DNA of 58,119 nucleotides, from positions 1 to 58,119 of IMG/VR virus record IMGVR_UViG_3300046167_000289; one strand, given 5' to 3'. This DNA is from a virus. Under the pieces are notes generated by a model. That model made no database searches. It saw only the letters and a program-made list of their open reading frames with translations, and had not been told where the DNA came from. Position numbers and translations under genes: made by a program. Positions 39,556-48,776 of the stretch are shown here, one piece after another (positions within the stretch are counted from its first letter, which is position 1; each line of letters begins with the position of its first letter).

Positions 39556-39769
39556 ACCTGTCTACCCTATCTTTACTTCTCAACAGTTCTATCTCCCTAT
39601 TTAAGTAGTCTTGTGCCTTAATTAAGTCGAGCAATTCATCGTGCTTCTTACCTGCTCTTGCAATATACTTAATGATATTGCCTCTACAAAAGTTTAGTTC
39701 GTAATCTCTTATAACATCTATGATGTCGTAATCTTTTCCATTCTCGTAGTGTGGTTGCGTTCCTCTCAT
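39554..39769 (-). CDS. DUF3310 family protein (copy 2)
   Basis: Same as 2685-2900 apart from D24 to E in the DYELN stretch. GNIIKYIARAGKK is intact. Confidence 0.85.
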   Translation of the reverse strand: MRGTQPHYENGKDYDIIDVIRDYELNFCRGNIIKYIARAGKKHDELLDLIKAQDYLNREIELLRSKDRVDR

Positions 39770-39771
39770 AA

Positions 39772-39840
39772 TTAATTCTCTTTGATTGTAACTATTATTT
39801 TTATTATCACTATAATAAGTATTGTTATAAATATTCCCAT
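39772..39840 (-). CDS. Possible 22-aa membrane microprotein (copy 2)
   Basis: Identical to the frame at 2903-2971. Confidence 0.4.
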   Translation of the reverse strand: MGIFITILIIVIIKIIVTIKEN

Positions 39841-39857
39841 AATATATAATTTATTGA

Positions 39858-40403
39858 TTAAAAACAGTAACCCTCCATAGAGGTTTCTCCTAAAAAAACT
39901 TGACATTCATCTTTAGTTTTCCAACCCCAAGATTTAACTCTTAAACTAACAATCTCTCGTACTTCTTCTCTTTTCTCCTCTGGAATAGTGTCTATAAGCA
40001 CTTCTAAGGCATCTTTATCTTTGTTTAGTGTATTTGTATAGATATTCTGTTTAGAGTCGTTTAAACGCTTCTTTTGTGCTTGTTCTATTGTAAGAAACTC
40101 TTCAGCCTTATCATTAAAGTATACATTATATGTATTTCTAAACGATGCAAATGATTTATAGTAGATACCTATTTTTTTTACTGCGTGAGTTATAGAAGAA
40201 CGACCTTTTTGCACACCTCTTGTACTAAACCAATCAGAAATCATCTCATCAGTCATAAAGTTCAAATCTTTTAGTATTTTATAGAATAATGTTCGTGTAA
40301 TCATTATCTCTGTCTTCCTTGAATTGCTATTTAGCTCAATTCCTGTTAACTGTTCGTAATCTTTAGCTAAATCATCTGCTATTTGTTTATTATATCCTCT
40401 CAT
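39858..40403 (-). CDS. DnaA domain IV-like DNA-binding protein (copy 2)
   Basis: Nearly identical to 2989-3534 (changes include N60 to S and DRR to EKR). GRSSITHAVKKI is kept. Confidence 0.6.
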   Translation of the reverse strand: MRGYNKQIADDLAKDYEQLTGIELNSNSRKTEIMITRTLFYKILKDLNFMTDEMISDWFSTRGVQKGRSSITHAVKKIGIYYKSFASFRNTYNVYFNDKAEEFLTIEQAQKKRLNDSKQNIYTNTLNKDKDALEVLIDTIPEEKREEVREIVSLRVKSWGWKTKDECQVFLGETSMEGYCF

Positions 40404-40413
40404 CTTGTTTGTT

Positions 40414-40656
40414 TTAATTTAATTTGTTATTTTCTTTTATTTTATCTATTTCTATCATTGTTTTAGTGAAAGTATTGGTCTCATACCAATCTAAAGCCTT
40501 TTTTATACCAGCACAAGCCAAATAATACTCTTGTTCCTCGTAATATTCTAAAATTTCTTCTAAAATATACTTAGGTAGACCCTCTTGAATCTCTATTATT
40601 GAATTCGAGAAGTATAACTCAACAATATACCTATCATCATCGCTTAATGTTTTCAT
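40414..40656 (-). CDS. Hypothetical acidic protein, 80 aa (copy 2)
   Basis: Same protein as 3545-3787; base changes are silent. Confidence 0.7.
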   Translation of the reverse strand: MKTLSDDDRYIVELYFSNSIIEIQEGLPKYILEEILEYYEEQEYYLACAGIKKALDWYETNTFTKTMIEIDKIKENNKLN

Positions 40657-41374
40657 AACAGTCTGTTTTAAGTGTTAGTAATGACTTAGCTTCATTAAAC
40701 ATAGATTTAGCATCGTCTCCATATATTTCCTTATACAATCTATAGGTTCTATTGACTAATGAATACTTGTTTTTAGAGTCTTTAAACAACTTTTTAGCAT
40801 AAGCCTTACCATACCCCTTACAGTAGTTTATATTGTCAGCAGTATCGCCAATTATCATCTGATAGTAGAAGTTCTCATTTGCTTCTTGCTCTGAAATTTT
40901 AATTAGCTCTCTACTTTTATAGTTGTAGTTATAAAACCAACAAGGGAATTGCTTGTAGTCTTTGTCTAATGACATTATTATTACAGAGTCAACACCATTC
41001 TTCTCTACCTCTTCTGCCCACAATGTAGCTACAACATCATCTGTTTCTACACCATCACCATAAATTGAATCATATGCAAGTTTAACCATATCGTGAAGTA
41101 GAGGCAATATCTCTGGTCTCTTCTGTGTTCTGTTTAACTTGTATGTAGGAGATATGTTCTTTCTAAAGTTATTCTTAGAACCATTACAAACGATAATCTC
41201 ATCTATCTTTACCAATTCCTCTAAGAAAGAAATTAACTTATCAAAGCTATCCTCAAACTTATCGAAAGCTACATTTACATCAGTCTCAAATATATCATCT
41301 GGAGACTCTCTATCATCTTTTCTCTTAAAGCAAGAGGCATAGATTAAACTGTCTGCATCAACGATTACTTTCAT
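40637..41374 (-). CDS. 5'-3' exonuclease / flap endonuclease (intact copy)
   Basis: I start it at the ATG at 41374 (MKVIVDADSLIYASCFKRK), giving 245 residues; the frame extends 18 codons further upstream but overlaps the 46-residue gene. The acidic residues of DADS, DGVETDDVV and SLDKDY, and the IIGDTADNINYCKGYG helix-3-turn-helix, are all present. It should remove RNA primers or 5' flaps during phage DNA synthesis. It is the reference that shows the frameshift in copy 1. Confidence 0.8.
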   Translation of the reverse strand: MKVIVDADSLIYASCFKRKDDRESPDDIFETDVNVAFDKFEDSFDKLISFLEELVKIDEIIVCNGSKNNFRKNISPTYKLNRTQKRPEILPLLHDMVKLAYDSIYGDGVETDDVVATLWAEEVEKNGVDSVIIMSLDKDYKQFPCWFYNYNYKSRELIKISEQEANENFYYQMIIGDTADNINYCKGYGKAYAKKLFKDSKNKYSLVNRTYRLYKEIYGDDAKSMFNEAKSLLTLKTDCYENIKR

Positions 41375-41498
41375 AACTTGGTATTGATTTAATATACACA
41401 GGTCTTCTATATACTCTTTTGTCATCAACCCATCCTGTGATAGGGTTTATTTTCTTTTCCCAAAACTTGGTCAATCTTTGTTGTTTAGTTCGCTTCAT
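41358..41498 (-). CDS. Small basic protein, 46 aa (copy 2)
   Basis: Homologue of 4488-4628 with conserved INPITGWVDDKRVYR and a changed C-terminus. Same overlap with the exonuclease start. Confidence 0.65.
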   Translation of the reverse strand: MKRTKQQRLTKFWEKKINPITGWVDDKRVYRRPVYIKSIPSYESNR

Positions 41499-41521
41499 AA
41501 TGTTTTATGTTTTATTTAAAG

Positions 41522-41552
41522 CAAATCTACAAAACTATTTATAAACTTGCAA
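41522..41552 (-). promoter_or_regulatory. Bacteroidota-type promoter (copy 2)
   Basis: TTG (41550-41552), 20 bases, TAGATTTG (41522-41529), identical to 4652-4682. Confidence 0.8.
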
Positions 41553-42032
41553 GTACTTTTTAAGTTTATTCACTACTCCTGATATACAAGGAGAGCAACT
41601 TGTGTTAGTTTTCTGATTGGTATTGAAGATGTTATTGTGTATGGTAATCAATCTTACTTTCTGCTCATTAGTTATTTTTCTTGTATTGCTATCTACAAAA
41701 TCACTTAAGTAAGTATAATCATCTTCTGAGATACAGTTTATCTTTTTATAAGTAAACAACTTATTTAACTGAACTTGTCTCTCATCACAACCACAGTCCT
41801 CACCAGCTATAAATTTCACTAACTTGTCTACTCCTGTAGCCTTAGTAATCTTAGCTACTGTATCACCTACACCTTTTGATTGTGCTTCTACATTCTGCTT
41901 TAACTTACTGTAGTCTTCACTTCTCTTAGATGCTTTCCATTCTTTATACTCTCTGTAATCTTTAGACCTCTTGTCTATAGTTTCGTAGTATCCTTGTTTC
42001 TCTAATTCTAAATAATAATTATCTGGTCTCAT
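41535..42032 (-). CDS. Conserved phage hypothetical protein, 165 aa (copy 2)
   Basis: Same as 4665-5162 except a few residues (DERQVQLNKL for DERKIKLNKL). Confidence 0.7.
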   Translation of the reverse strand: MRPDNYYLELEKQGYYETIDKRSKDYREYKEWKASKRSEDYSKLKQNVEAQSKGVGDTVAKITKATGVDKLVKFIAGEDCGCDERQVQLNKLFTYKKINCISEDDYTYLSDFVDSNTRKITNEQKVRLITIHNNIFNTNQKTNTSCSPCISGVVNKLKKYLQVYK

Positions 42033-42559
42033 ATCTTGTCAAAATCTTGGTTAAAGTAATCTATTAAATCTTCTGATAAATGTTCTCTTAATATAGCTTT
42101 TTGGTTTAGTATAGAATTATGTATGGAAGTTAATCCTATCTTAGCACCTTTAGATATTGCTCGTAACGACAAGCCTTGTATAAAGTATAACTCAAACAAC
42201 CTCCTGTCATAAACAGTCCAATCGGATATTATATTTTCTACCTGCTTCATTATAGCGCTAAACGCATCGTCTTCTGCTATATCATATGGTGATTCAACAA
42301 CCTCATCATTCTCTAATATCTCATAGAAAATACTATTTCTTTTATCTTTTAAATAAGAATAGTAAAGGTTTCTCAATGTAATCCATACAAAGTACCTGTT
42401 AACATCATCCTTATACATAATCCTACTCTCATCTTTCACAAGTCTGTGCATCCTCAGATACATATCTTGAACTAAGTCTTTAGCAACATCAGTCTTACAA
42501 CCTAAATTCACTAACATCTTAATCCACAGCTCGTGATGAACTGCTAACTTTTCTAACAT
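42029..42559 (-). CDS. RNA polymerase sigma-70-like factor (copy 2)
   Basis: The protein is identical to 5159-5689, with silent base changes, which indicates selection on the protein. Confidence 0.72.
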   Translation of the reverse strand: MLEKLAVHHELWIKMLVNLGCKTDVAKDLVQDMYLRMHRLVKDESRIMYKDDVNRYFVWITLRNLYYSYLKDKRNSIFYEILENDEVVESPYDIAEDDAFSAIMKQVENIISDWTVYDRRLFELYFIQGLSLRAISKGAKIGLTSIHNSILNQKAILREHLSEDLIDYFNQDFDKI

Positions 42560-42954
42560 TAAATTTCTTTTATAATTATTTCTACTCTTGGGTTCTCTCT
42601 ATCTAATTCTGTCGGCATTATAGTCTCTTTCTTTACATAATCATCATTATCATCTTCCCAACAACCATACTCGGTTATAGAGTCTAATAAGAACTTACTT
42701 ACTACACTAATTACATTCATCTTGTCTAAGCGTCTTTTAGAGCCTTTATAGACCTTATAAGTTACCTCGACAGGTGTTTGTATAGATAAGCCTTCTAACT
42801 GCTCTCTAAGAGCCTCTGAATAGGCTTTCTTGGCATCATTACTTATTCTATGATGTAAGTTCCTATATGTATTCATATTCAAAGCAATCCTCTTATCTTT
42901 AACAGTCTTTCTCGGTAGCATAATAAATAAAGGGGATATTATCTTATGAGTCAT
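42559..42954 (-). CDS. rusA: RusA-like Holliday junction resolvase (copy 2)
   Basis: As 5689-6084 with FVTLPRK changed to FIMLPRK and D125 to E; the catalytic region is unchanged. Confidence 0.85.
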   Translation of the reverse strand: MTHKIISPLFIMLPRKTVKDKRIALNMNTYRNLHHRISNDAKKAYSEALREQLEGLSIQTPVEVTYKVYKGSKRRLDKMNVISVVSKFLLDSITEYGCWEDDNDDYVKKETIMPTELDRENPRVEIIIKEI

Positions 42955-43345
42955 ATGCTATGTGTTTAGCCATTGACTCAGGTAGTTCATAAGAGTACTT
43001 GTCTATTTTACTGTTGTCATTAAAATCTGTAGTCTTAGGGCATTTAAAGGCTTTTACAGGTGTTTTAACGATAGATGATATGTTCTTGGATATATTGAAT
43101 ACCCAAACTCCTTTTTCGTCTGTTACAACGTATAAAAACGTCTTTCCCTTTATTTGTGCTTCTTGATAATTTCTATACATTTTCATAGCTTCAATAATTT
43201 TATCAGAATAATACTTTCTTCTGTTCTTTATTTCAACTATGTAATTAACGTCAAAAGCATCGTAACAACTATAAGTGTCCGATGCTAATGAAAGGTTAAT
43301 ACCTTTAATGTTATTTAATAAATCTATAGTAGATTGCTCTGTCAT
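42944..43345 (-). CDS. Probable PD-(D/E)XK nuclease (copy 2)
   Basis: As 6074-6475; only the last residues differ (KHIAYDS). Confidence 0.65.
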   Translation of the reverse strand: MTEQSTIDLLNNIKGINLSLASDTYSCYDAFDVNYIVEIKNRRKYYSDKIIEAMKMYRNYQEAQIKGKTFLYVVTDEKGVWVFNISKNISSIVKTPVKAFKCPKTTDFNDNSKIDKYSYELPESMAKHIAYDS

Positions 43346-44061
43346 TACAAGTCCATCTTTACATTAAAAGCAGTATGACCACCTAATACAATACCGAGAC
43401 CAACTGCTTCTTTCTTACCTCCTTGCATATATCCCATAGCATATGATTTACTATCTATACCACAACCTACTGCCATACCAAAGATAGCTCTTGTCTTACC
43501 AAACATCCATTCACAATAAAAGTCTGTATGGTAGTGTCCAGATACAGTAGACACCATATCTCTTTTTGCAGCCATTCTTGCTTTACCACTTTTATCTCCG
43601 TGAACATACCTAACACCATCGTAATAAACCTCTGTTACAAAGTTCCAATTAGGTGTCTCTAATACTTCAGAGAATTCCTTAATCCATTTACTTGGAATGT
43701 TAGATGATTGTGCTTTACGTATAATAATTCTATCGTGATTACCTAAAGTAACATCTGCATCTGGAAATGCTTTATACCATTTAGCTAATTTCTTTACAGC
43801 TTGTTCTAACTCAAACTTACCTCCCATACCATCTGCCGATGATTCGTGATAGCTTGAATAATGATTGTCAATAACGTCTCCAATAAAAACAACCTTGTTA
43901 CAGTTATGTATAGCATACTGTTCTTTACAGAAATCTAAATAACCATCTAAGCAAAATGGCTCGTGTAAATCACCTATAACAAGAACTCTGTTCTCTACTT
44001 TAGTTAGGTTCTGGTAGGCTTTTAATATTTTACCTTTTAATCTTGGTCTAAAATCTTTCAT
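43345..44061 (-). CDS. Calcineurin-like metallophosphoesterase (copy 2)
   Basis: As 6475-7191 with one visible substitution (GIGIVLGG to GLGIVLGG). All metal motifs are present. Confidence 0.88.
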   Translation of the reverse strand: MKDFRPRLKGKILKAYQNLTKVENRVLVIGDLHEPFCLDGYLDFCKEQYAIHNCNKVVFIGDVIDNHYSSYHESSADGMGGKFELEQAVKKLAKWYKAFPDADVTLGNHDRIIIRKAQSSNIPSKWIKEFSEVLETPNWNFVTEVYYDGVRYVHGDKSGKARMAAKRDMVSTVSGHYHTDFYCEWMFGKTRAIFGMAVGCGIDSKSYAMGYMQGGKKEAVGLGIVLGGHTAFNVKMDL

Positions 44062-44130
44062 AATTATATCTTATGTTATAAATATAATGCTTATTGCATA
44101 GTTTTTATTGGAAAGTTATTAACATACTTA

Positions 44131-44988
44131 TTAAAACCCAAGTATTTCGTCAGCAGTAATTATCTTAGGTAGACCATTTTCATTTAAGATAAAATCAAAA
44201 GATTCAAATGGTGTATTTCTGCTTCTCTTACAAGATACTGTTATACATCCAAACTTATTCTCATCTCTTTCTAACTGTATCTGAGTCTCCGCCTTTTTTT
44301 CGAGGAAACTACCTAAATGTCCTGTGGGCTTGTCGCTCCCAAAGTTACTATGGATTACAGTTACAATGTGGCAATTATAAATAGATGTCCAAGACATTAT
44401 CTTTTGTACTATAGCAGAAGACTCCTCTAAATTATTTGCATCGCTAACTAAATCTGCAATTCCGTCAATTACGATTAAACCTATTTTTTTACCTTCCTCT
44501 CTCATACAGTCTAAGTAATACTGTATAAAATCTATCCTATCTTTATAACCTATTTTTCTTAAAGCAAATGTATGGTAGAAGTCTAAGTTTAGTCCATTGT
44601 TCATCCATTCTATCCTTTTAAACACTCTCTGCGAATGCCAGTCACCTTGCTCTGTGTCAAAGTGTACGAAGTGTTTATTATCTCTAAAAGAATTCATACC
44701 TTTAGTAAACTCGCCATCAGGATTACAAAATGCTGAACCTAATAAACTAATGAAGAATGTTTTCATTGATTTTGGAGGTGCTTGTACAAAGCTAAAATTT
44801 CCGTATGTACAAATTGCAGTAGGAAATTCTTGTACATTTCCATCTTTAAGTGTTACTTTATTTGTCTTAAATCCAATAGCTACAGGAGGGTGTTCTATCT
44901 TCTTACTTAAATCTATAGCACATTCTTCCTCTATAGATTGCATATACATTATGTGGTCGTTATGTTCTTGTAATTCTTGTTCTGTCAT
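44131..44988 (-). CDS. RecA/RepA-like AAA ATPase (copy 2)
   Basis: Homologue of 7260-8117. APPKSMKT and LIVIDG are kept, but residues 25-70 and several later sites differ (for example IGFKTNKVTLKDGN). This is one of the more diverged genes between the halves. Confidence 0.75.
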   Translation of the reverse strand: MTEQELQEHNDHIMYMQSIEEECAIDLSKKIEHPPVAIGFKTNKVTLKDGNVQEFPTAICTYGNFSFVQAPPKSMKTFFISLLGSAFCNPDGEFTKGMNSFRDNKHFVHFDTEQGDWHSQRVFKRIEWMNNGLNLDFYHTFALRKIGYKDRIDFIQYYLDCMREEGKKIGLIVIDGIADLVSDANNLEESSAIVQKIMSWTSIYNCHIVTVIHSNFGSDKPTGHLGSFLEKKAETQIQLERDENKFGCITVSCKRSRNTPFESFDFILNENGLPKIITADEILGF

Positions 44989-45009
44989 ATTTGTTGTTTT
45001 GTTTATTAA

Positions 45010-45038
45010 TAAAAAAAAGGGAGGCTTTTAAACCTCCC
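45010..45038 (-). terminator. Terminator after the SSB-like gene (copy 2)
   Basis: GGGAGG and CCTCCC (45019-45024 and 45033-45038) pair, followed by a T run on the minus strand. The loop differs from copy 1, and the HNH and membrane genes are absent. Confidence 0.75.
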
Positions 45039-45048
45039 CTTGTCTAAT

Positions 45049-45387
45049 TTAGAAAGGTAAATCGTTAGTCGCTAACTCCTCTGTTGGCACACCAATATCT
45101 GTTGCAGGTGCATTAGCTCCTGATTTAAATACTTTCCAAGCTGAAAGGCTCACATAGTACTTACCATTGTATTCATTACCTCTAACGTTGAAACTAACGT
45201 CTACAGATGCTCCTACTTTATTGTACTTGATAAAGTCATCTACCTTATCTTGTACTATTTCAAACTTAACATCTTGAGGGTACTTCTCATCATTTGTTGT
45301 GATAACAAATTCTACTTTCTGAAATCCAGAGTCAAATACTTGTTTTTCTCCGATTAATTTAATTGTTCCTGTTAATTGTAAACTCAT
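45049..45387 (-). CDS. DUF3127-like SSB (copy 2)
   Basis: As 8640-8978 with D64 to S. DLPF tail present. Confidence 0.8.
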   Translation of the reverse strand: MSLQLTGTIKLIGEKQVFDSGFQKVEFVITTNDEKYPQDVKFEIVQDKVDDFIKYNKVGASVDVSFNVRGNEYNGKYYVSLSAWKVFKSGANAPATDIGVPTEELATNDLPF

Positions 45388-45416
45388 AATTCTAATTTTA
45401 ATTTAATTGTTAATAT

Positions 45417-45563
45417 TTATATTCCTACTTCTATTCCGTTATCTATGGTCTCTATAATGTGTCTAAACACACTTCGCTCTTGTTCACCTGTTACATCTAC
45501 TCCGTTTAAAATAAGTCTGTAATGGTCTTCTTTACCTGTTGGCTTTAGCTCTATACTATTCAT
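45417..45563 (-). CDS. Small hypothetical protein, 48 aa (copy 2)
   Basis: Homologue of 9008-9154, preceded by AATAATATG. Confidence 0.6.
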   Translation of the reverse strand: MNSIELKPTGKEDHYRLILNGVDVTGEQERSVFRHIIETIDNGIEVGI

Positions 45564-45568
45564 ATTAT

Positions 45569-46105
45569 TTAATATTTTAATGATAATTCACATATTTCTA
45601 ACCACTTATTCTCTCCTTCTGGAGTCTTTCTAAATGGGAACGCATTTGATATAGTTTGCTGTAAATCCATATCACAATTATAAAGTTCACTTAAACTTAG
45701 TTCTCCAAATTTATTTACATTGTTTTCAAACCTATCTCTTATTCCGTATTTATCTAAAAAGAAACCTAATCTTGTCTGCCTAAACTCATCAGTGGTTTGA
45801 TACCCTTTAAAATAAATCTGTTGAGAATCACCAAGCCCATTATAATCTATGTTTACAGTATGTATTTGGTAATTTGATAAGAAATTACTAAAAGAGTCGT
45901 GATTAAAGAACTCTGGTCGAGTATCTTCTTCTATAAAAAATTCTACCTTATAAGTAAATAAATCCATATTATCATACATTTGAGGTATTAGTGTTTGAAA
46001 CTCAAAAACACCTTCACTTGTATAGTTAAATTTCATTGGTGTATCATAACCTATAAGATTAATAACATCTGCTTCTGACTGTAATTCTGTTAATTTGTAA
46101 TTCAT
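45569..46105 (-). CDS. Hypothetical protein, 178 aa (copy 2 only)
   Basis: An acidic, aromatic protein with no recognised family (MNYKLTELQSEADVINLIG, FYIEEDTRPEFF-like and YNGLGDSQQIYFKGYQTTDEF segments). It is inserted between the 48-residue gene and ERF and has the AATAATATG leader. Absent from copy 1, so it is an accessory gene. Confidence 0.65.
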   Translation of the reverse strand: MNYKLTELQSEADVINLIGYDTPMKFNYTSEGVFEFQTLIPQMYDNMDLFTYKVEFFIEEDTRPEFFNHDSFSNFLSNYQIHTVNIDYNGLGDSQQIYFKGYQTTDEFRQTRLGFFLDKYGIRDRFENNVNKFGELSLSELYNCDMDLQQTISNAFPFRKTPEGENKWLEICELSLKY

Positions 46106-46106
46106 A

Positions 46107-46652
46107 TTATTTAATTAAGATTTGTTTAACTTGTTTTGACATAGTGTATCTTGCTTCTACTGCTTCCATAGAACCTCCATCCTTTAAGTATTTCTTTACT
46201 TTATCAAACTCACTACTTGTTTGTGTTAATACAGTCTTAGTACTCTTAGAATGATTGTTTGTAGCATCACTATCTTTAGTATCATCTAATAACAATAAGT
46301 TACCTAAAGCATACTTCTTAGCATAAGATGAGGCAGCTCCTGTTCTCTGTGGCATCTGCATACCTTTAGATTGGAAGTCTATAATAGCTTGTGCAGTAGA
46401 TGATACTGAACTCTCTCTATCTATAGACTCAATGTCTATAATCTTAGCTTCTGAATCTACACAAACGTGGTCTCCTAACTGAACTAACTTATCGTTAATC
46501 TTAAATACTACCTTATACTTCTCTTCGTATGGTTTAATCGCTTCTAAGATGTCTTCTGCTGAACGATAGTTGTACTTACCAAAATTGTTTCTTTGGTTCT
46601 TAGGTGCTTTTAGCTCTAATTGGATTCTCTGTAATTTTTCTAAAATGGTCAT
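46107..46652 (-). CDS. erf: ERF-family single-strand annealing protein (copy 2)
   Basis: The protein is identical to 9156-9701. Confidence 0.88.
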   Translation of the reverse strand: MTILEKLQRIQLELKAPKNQRNNFGKYNYRSAEDILEAIKPYEEKYKVVFKINDKLVQLGDHVCVDSEAKIIDIESIDRESSVSSTAQAIIDFQSKGMQMPQRTGAASSYAKKYALGNLLLLDDTKDSDATNNHSKSTKTVLTQTSSEFDKVKKYLKDGGSMEAVEARYTMSKQVKQILIK

Positions 46653-46655
46653 AAT

Positions 46656-46829
46656 TTACTCGGTTTTTAATAATTCGTTTTTAACTATTTGTTTGTACTC
46701 TTGTGGGCAATCCTTATCTGTTAGTTCAAAGATGTAGGTTTCATATTCACCTACCTTAGTCTCTAATTCAAATAATCTTTTCTGTAATGCAGTAATCTGT
46801 GCATTTTTAAAATCTATTAAGTCTTTCAT
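46656..46829 (-). CDS. Small coiled-coil protein, 57 aa (copy 2)
   Basis: Same frame and layout as 9705-9878, with a few base changes. Confidence 0.6.
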   Translation of the reverse strand: MKDLIDFKNAQITALQKRLFELETKVGEYETYIFELTDKDCPQEYKQIVKNELLKTE

Positions 46830-46832
46830 TGT

Positions 46833-47015
46833 TTAGTTGTTTATGTTTACGTTTAATCCTAAGTAGTTTCTTGTACCTCTTTCTGGTATCTTTACTTGGT
46901 AGTTGATTCTAATATCAGTTAAATTACTGTCTTGTTCTAAATGATACTCTATCTGTTTCCTTAACTTCTCCCAAGCAGAGTCGTTTATCTTCGTAGTACT
47001 TTCCATTGTTCCCAA
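46833..47015 (-). CDS. Small hypothetical protein, 60 aa (copy 2)
   Basis: Homologue of 9882-10067 from NDSAW onward; the first residues (MGTMESTTKI) differ. An alternative start is the ATG of MESTTKI. It overlaps the end of the zinc-ribbon gene. Confidence 0.55.
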   Translation of the reverse strand: MGTMESTTKINDSAWEKLRKQIEYHLEQDSNLTDIRINYQVKIPERGTRNYLGLNVNINN

Positions 47016-47170
47016 AAGTTTTTAAGTTTGTTAATAAATGATTTATTTGTTTTATTATACACCTGCTCTTCAAATTGCTCCCAATCAGCAAAGTCAGCGT
47101 GTTCTTTACATCTATTGCAAATATCGGTTTCCCATAATCTACTTGCACCACAACAATTTGATTGTTCCAT
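46985..47170 (-). CDS. Small zinc-ribbon protein, 61 aa (copy 2 only)
   Basis: The N-terminus MEQSNCCGASRLWETDICNRC has a CCG...CxxC zinc-ribbon start of the kind used in many small phage proteins. The rest is a Lys/Trp-rich helix. Absent from copy 1. Confidence 0.6.
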   Translation of the reverse strand: MEQSNCCGASRLWETDICNRCKEHADFADWEQFEEQVYNKTNKSFINKLKNFWEQWKVLRR

Positions 47171-47195
47171 AATACTTTATTTAATAATTACTCTG

Positions 47196-47203
47196 CAAAC
47201 ATA
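47196..47203 (-). promoter_or_regulatory. Promoter -7 box (copy 2, weak -33)
   Basis: TATGTTTG on the minus strand, equal to 10115-10122. Confidence 0.45.
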
Positions 47204-47221
47204 CAAATAATTATTTAAATA

Positions 47222-47243
47222 AAATGTTAAAGAAATGTTAAAG
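47222..47243. repeat. ATGTTAAAG direct-repeat element (copy 2, site 2)
   Basis: Same as 10140-10161. Confidence 0.45.
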
Positions 47244-47245
47244 TT

Positions 47246-47273
47246 AAAAAAGGAGAGGCTTTTACACCTCTCC
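47246..47273 (-). terminator. Terminator after the 149-aa gene (copy 2)
   Basis: GGAGAGG (47252-47258) and CCTCTCC (47267-47273), then T run on the minus strand. Confidence 0.8.
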
Positions 47274-47316
47274 ATCATTAAAAACAAACATATAATAATA
47301 AAAACAAAAAAGAAAA

Positions 47317-47766
47317 TTAAACGCAAATAAACTCAGGGTCTTTTAAATAGTTATCTGTATCGAAGTATATCCAATCATTAGTAACTTGTATTCTTTCTAT
47401 TCCATATTGAATAAGACCCCTAATCATCTTAAACCTCTTAGTCTTGTTGATACACCTAAACCTAATTGACTTACCAACTCTATGACCACTATTACTCGGT
47501 AGTGCTATCTTATCAGCATAAGTCTTACTCGTATACCCTTGAAGTATGAATCCTGACATTCTATCTTTCCTAAATACCTCATCTAATATGAAAACTGGTT
47601 CACTTTCCATAAAGTATTTTCCACTACCCAATTTGTCAGGACTATCAAACATACTCCACTTCAAAACAGATAAACCTTCGCAATCCATTTCTTCAGTATA
47701 GGAATCAGTATAATCAACCTTATGTAAAGAAAAACTATATTGTTTTCTTTTATATTCCTTAGACAT
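47317..47766 (-). CDS. Hypothetical protein, 149 aa (copy 2)
   Basis: As 10235-10684 with a few substitutions (SIRFRC, NDWIYF). Start at the ATG of MSKEYKRK. Confidence 0.65.
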   Translation of the reverse strand: MSKEYKRKQYSFSLHKVDYTDSYTEEMDCEGLSVLKWSMFDSPDKLGSGKYFMESEPVFILDEVFRKDRMSGFILQGYTSKTYADKIALPSNSGHRVGKSIRFRCINKTKRFKMIRGLIQYGIERIQVTNDWIYFDTDNYLKDPEFICV

Positions 47767-47772
47767 ATACAA

Positions 47773-47999
47773 ATATAATCATTATAGGACAAATAAAAAA
47801 CTCTTTGTTAATAAGTATGTATTTTTTTTTATTGAATAGGGGTCAGATGTCTTATATTTATTTTTATACTATAATAGTATTATTTTTAATATAATATTAA
47901 TTATTATTATTATTTTTTTATAACTATTTTTATAATAGTGAAGTATTAATAAATTACAAAGTTATATATTTTTTTTTAAATAACCTAATAAAATATAAT
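47773..47999. other. AT-rich non-coding tract (copy 2)
   Basis: Matches 10691-10917; the ATACTATAATAGTAT palindrome is at 47866-47880. Confidence 0.5.
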
Positions 48000-48392
48000 T
48001 TATTTTTTAAACGTAATGTTACCTGCTATCTTTTCAGCACTTCGACCAACTACATAACCACCGATACCTAACTGTAATAAGTTCCAAAACTCATTCTCTA
48101 AAGGAGGAATAGGTAAGTTAAATAAAGGTGCAATAAATTTAACGTAGATAACTATAAAACCAAATGCTAACATAAGTATTGGTCGCCAACTTCTCTGTAA
48201 CCAATTACCATTTGCTTCTGTAACAATGATTTCTGTTTGTAGTTTCTGTAATTCTAATTGTTGTTCTTGTAGTACCTTGAATATTTCATTCTTGGCTTTT
48301 AAGCGTTCTTCTTCTGTGGTAAATAGTTTGTCTATCGCATTACCTATTTCTTTAATTACACCACCAGTAAACCAATTTAGTATCTTTTTCAT
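48000..48392 (-). CDS. Holin-like membrane protein (copy 2)
   Basis: The protein is identical to 10918-11310. Confidence 0.8.
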   Translation of the reverse strand: MKKILNWFTGGVIKEIGNAIDKLFTTEEERLKAKNEIFKVLQEQQLELQKLQTEIIVTEANGNWLQRSWRPILMLAFGFIVIYVKFIAPLFNLPIPPLENEFWNLLQLGIGGYVVGRSAEKIAGNITFKK

Positions 48393-48437
48393 CTGTATAA
48401 GTTTAGTTATTTACCCTTGTTCGATTAACGAGAGTAA

Positions 48438-48575
48438 TTACTCCCATCGTACTTGTATTTGACCAAAGAATAAAAACAGATTAAGTTCTGAATATTCAAA
48501 TCCTTTCTCTGGTTCGTGATACTGCCATCCCAACATCATTGCGTTAGGCACTAATAAAATTAAGTTTATTTCCAT
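48438..48575 (-). CDS. Small lysis-cassette protein, 45 aa (copy 2)
   Basis: Same as 11356-11493 with very few changes. Confidence 0.5.
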   Translation of the reverse strand: MEINLILLVPNAMMLGWQYHEPEKGFEYSELNLFLFFGQIQVRWE

Positions 48576-48627
48576 AATAACTTTTAGTTATAACTATTGG
48601 TTAATATAATCTTGATTTCTTATCATA

Positions 48628-48756
48628 TTAAATCCCTTTTGTAAAGAGAATTAATTTTTTTATACTTAATACTATTATTAATAACCAACCAAATAAAATT
48701 AGTAGGTTTGGATATTTAACACAGTCAGTTCTTATGATTGCCCCCATAATAAACAT
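48628..48756 (-). CDS. Small membrane protein, 42 aa (copy 2)
   Basis: Same as 11546-11674 (one M to I change), here separated from the endolysin by a stop codon. An upstream TTG at 48789 is an alternative start. Confidence 0.5.
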   Translation of the reverse strand: MFIMGAIIRTDCVKYPNLLILFGWLLIIVLSIKKLILFTKGI

Positions 48757-48776
48757 AACCGTATGAAATAATCCTC

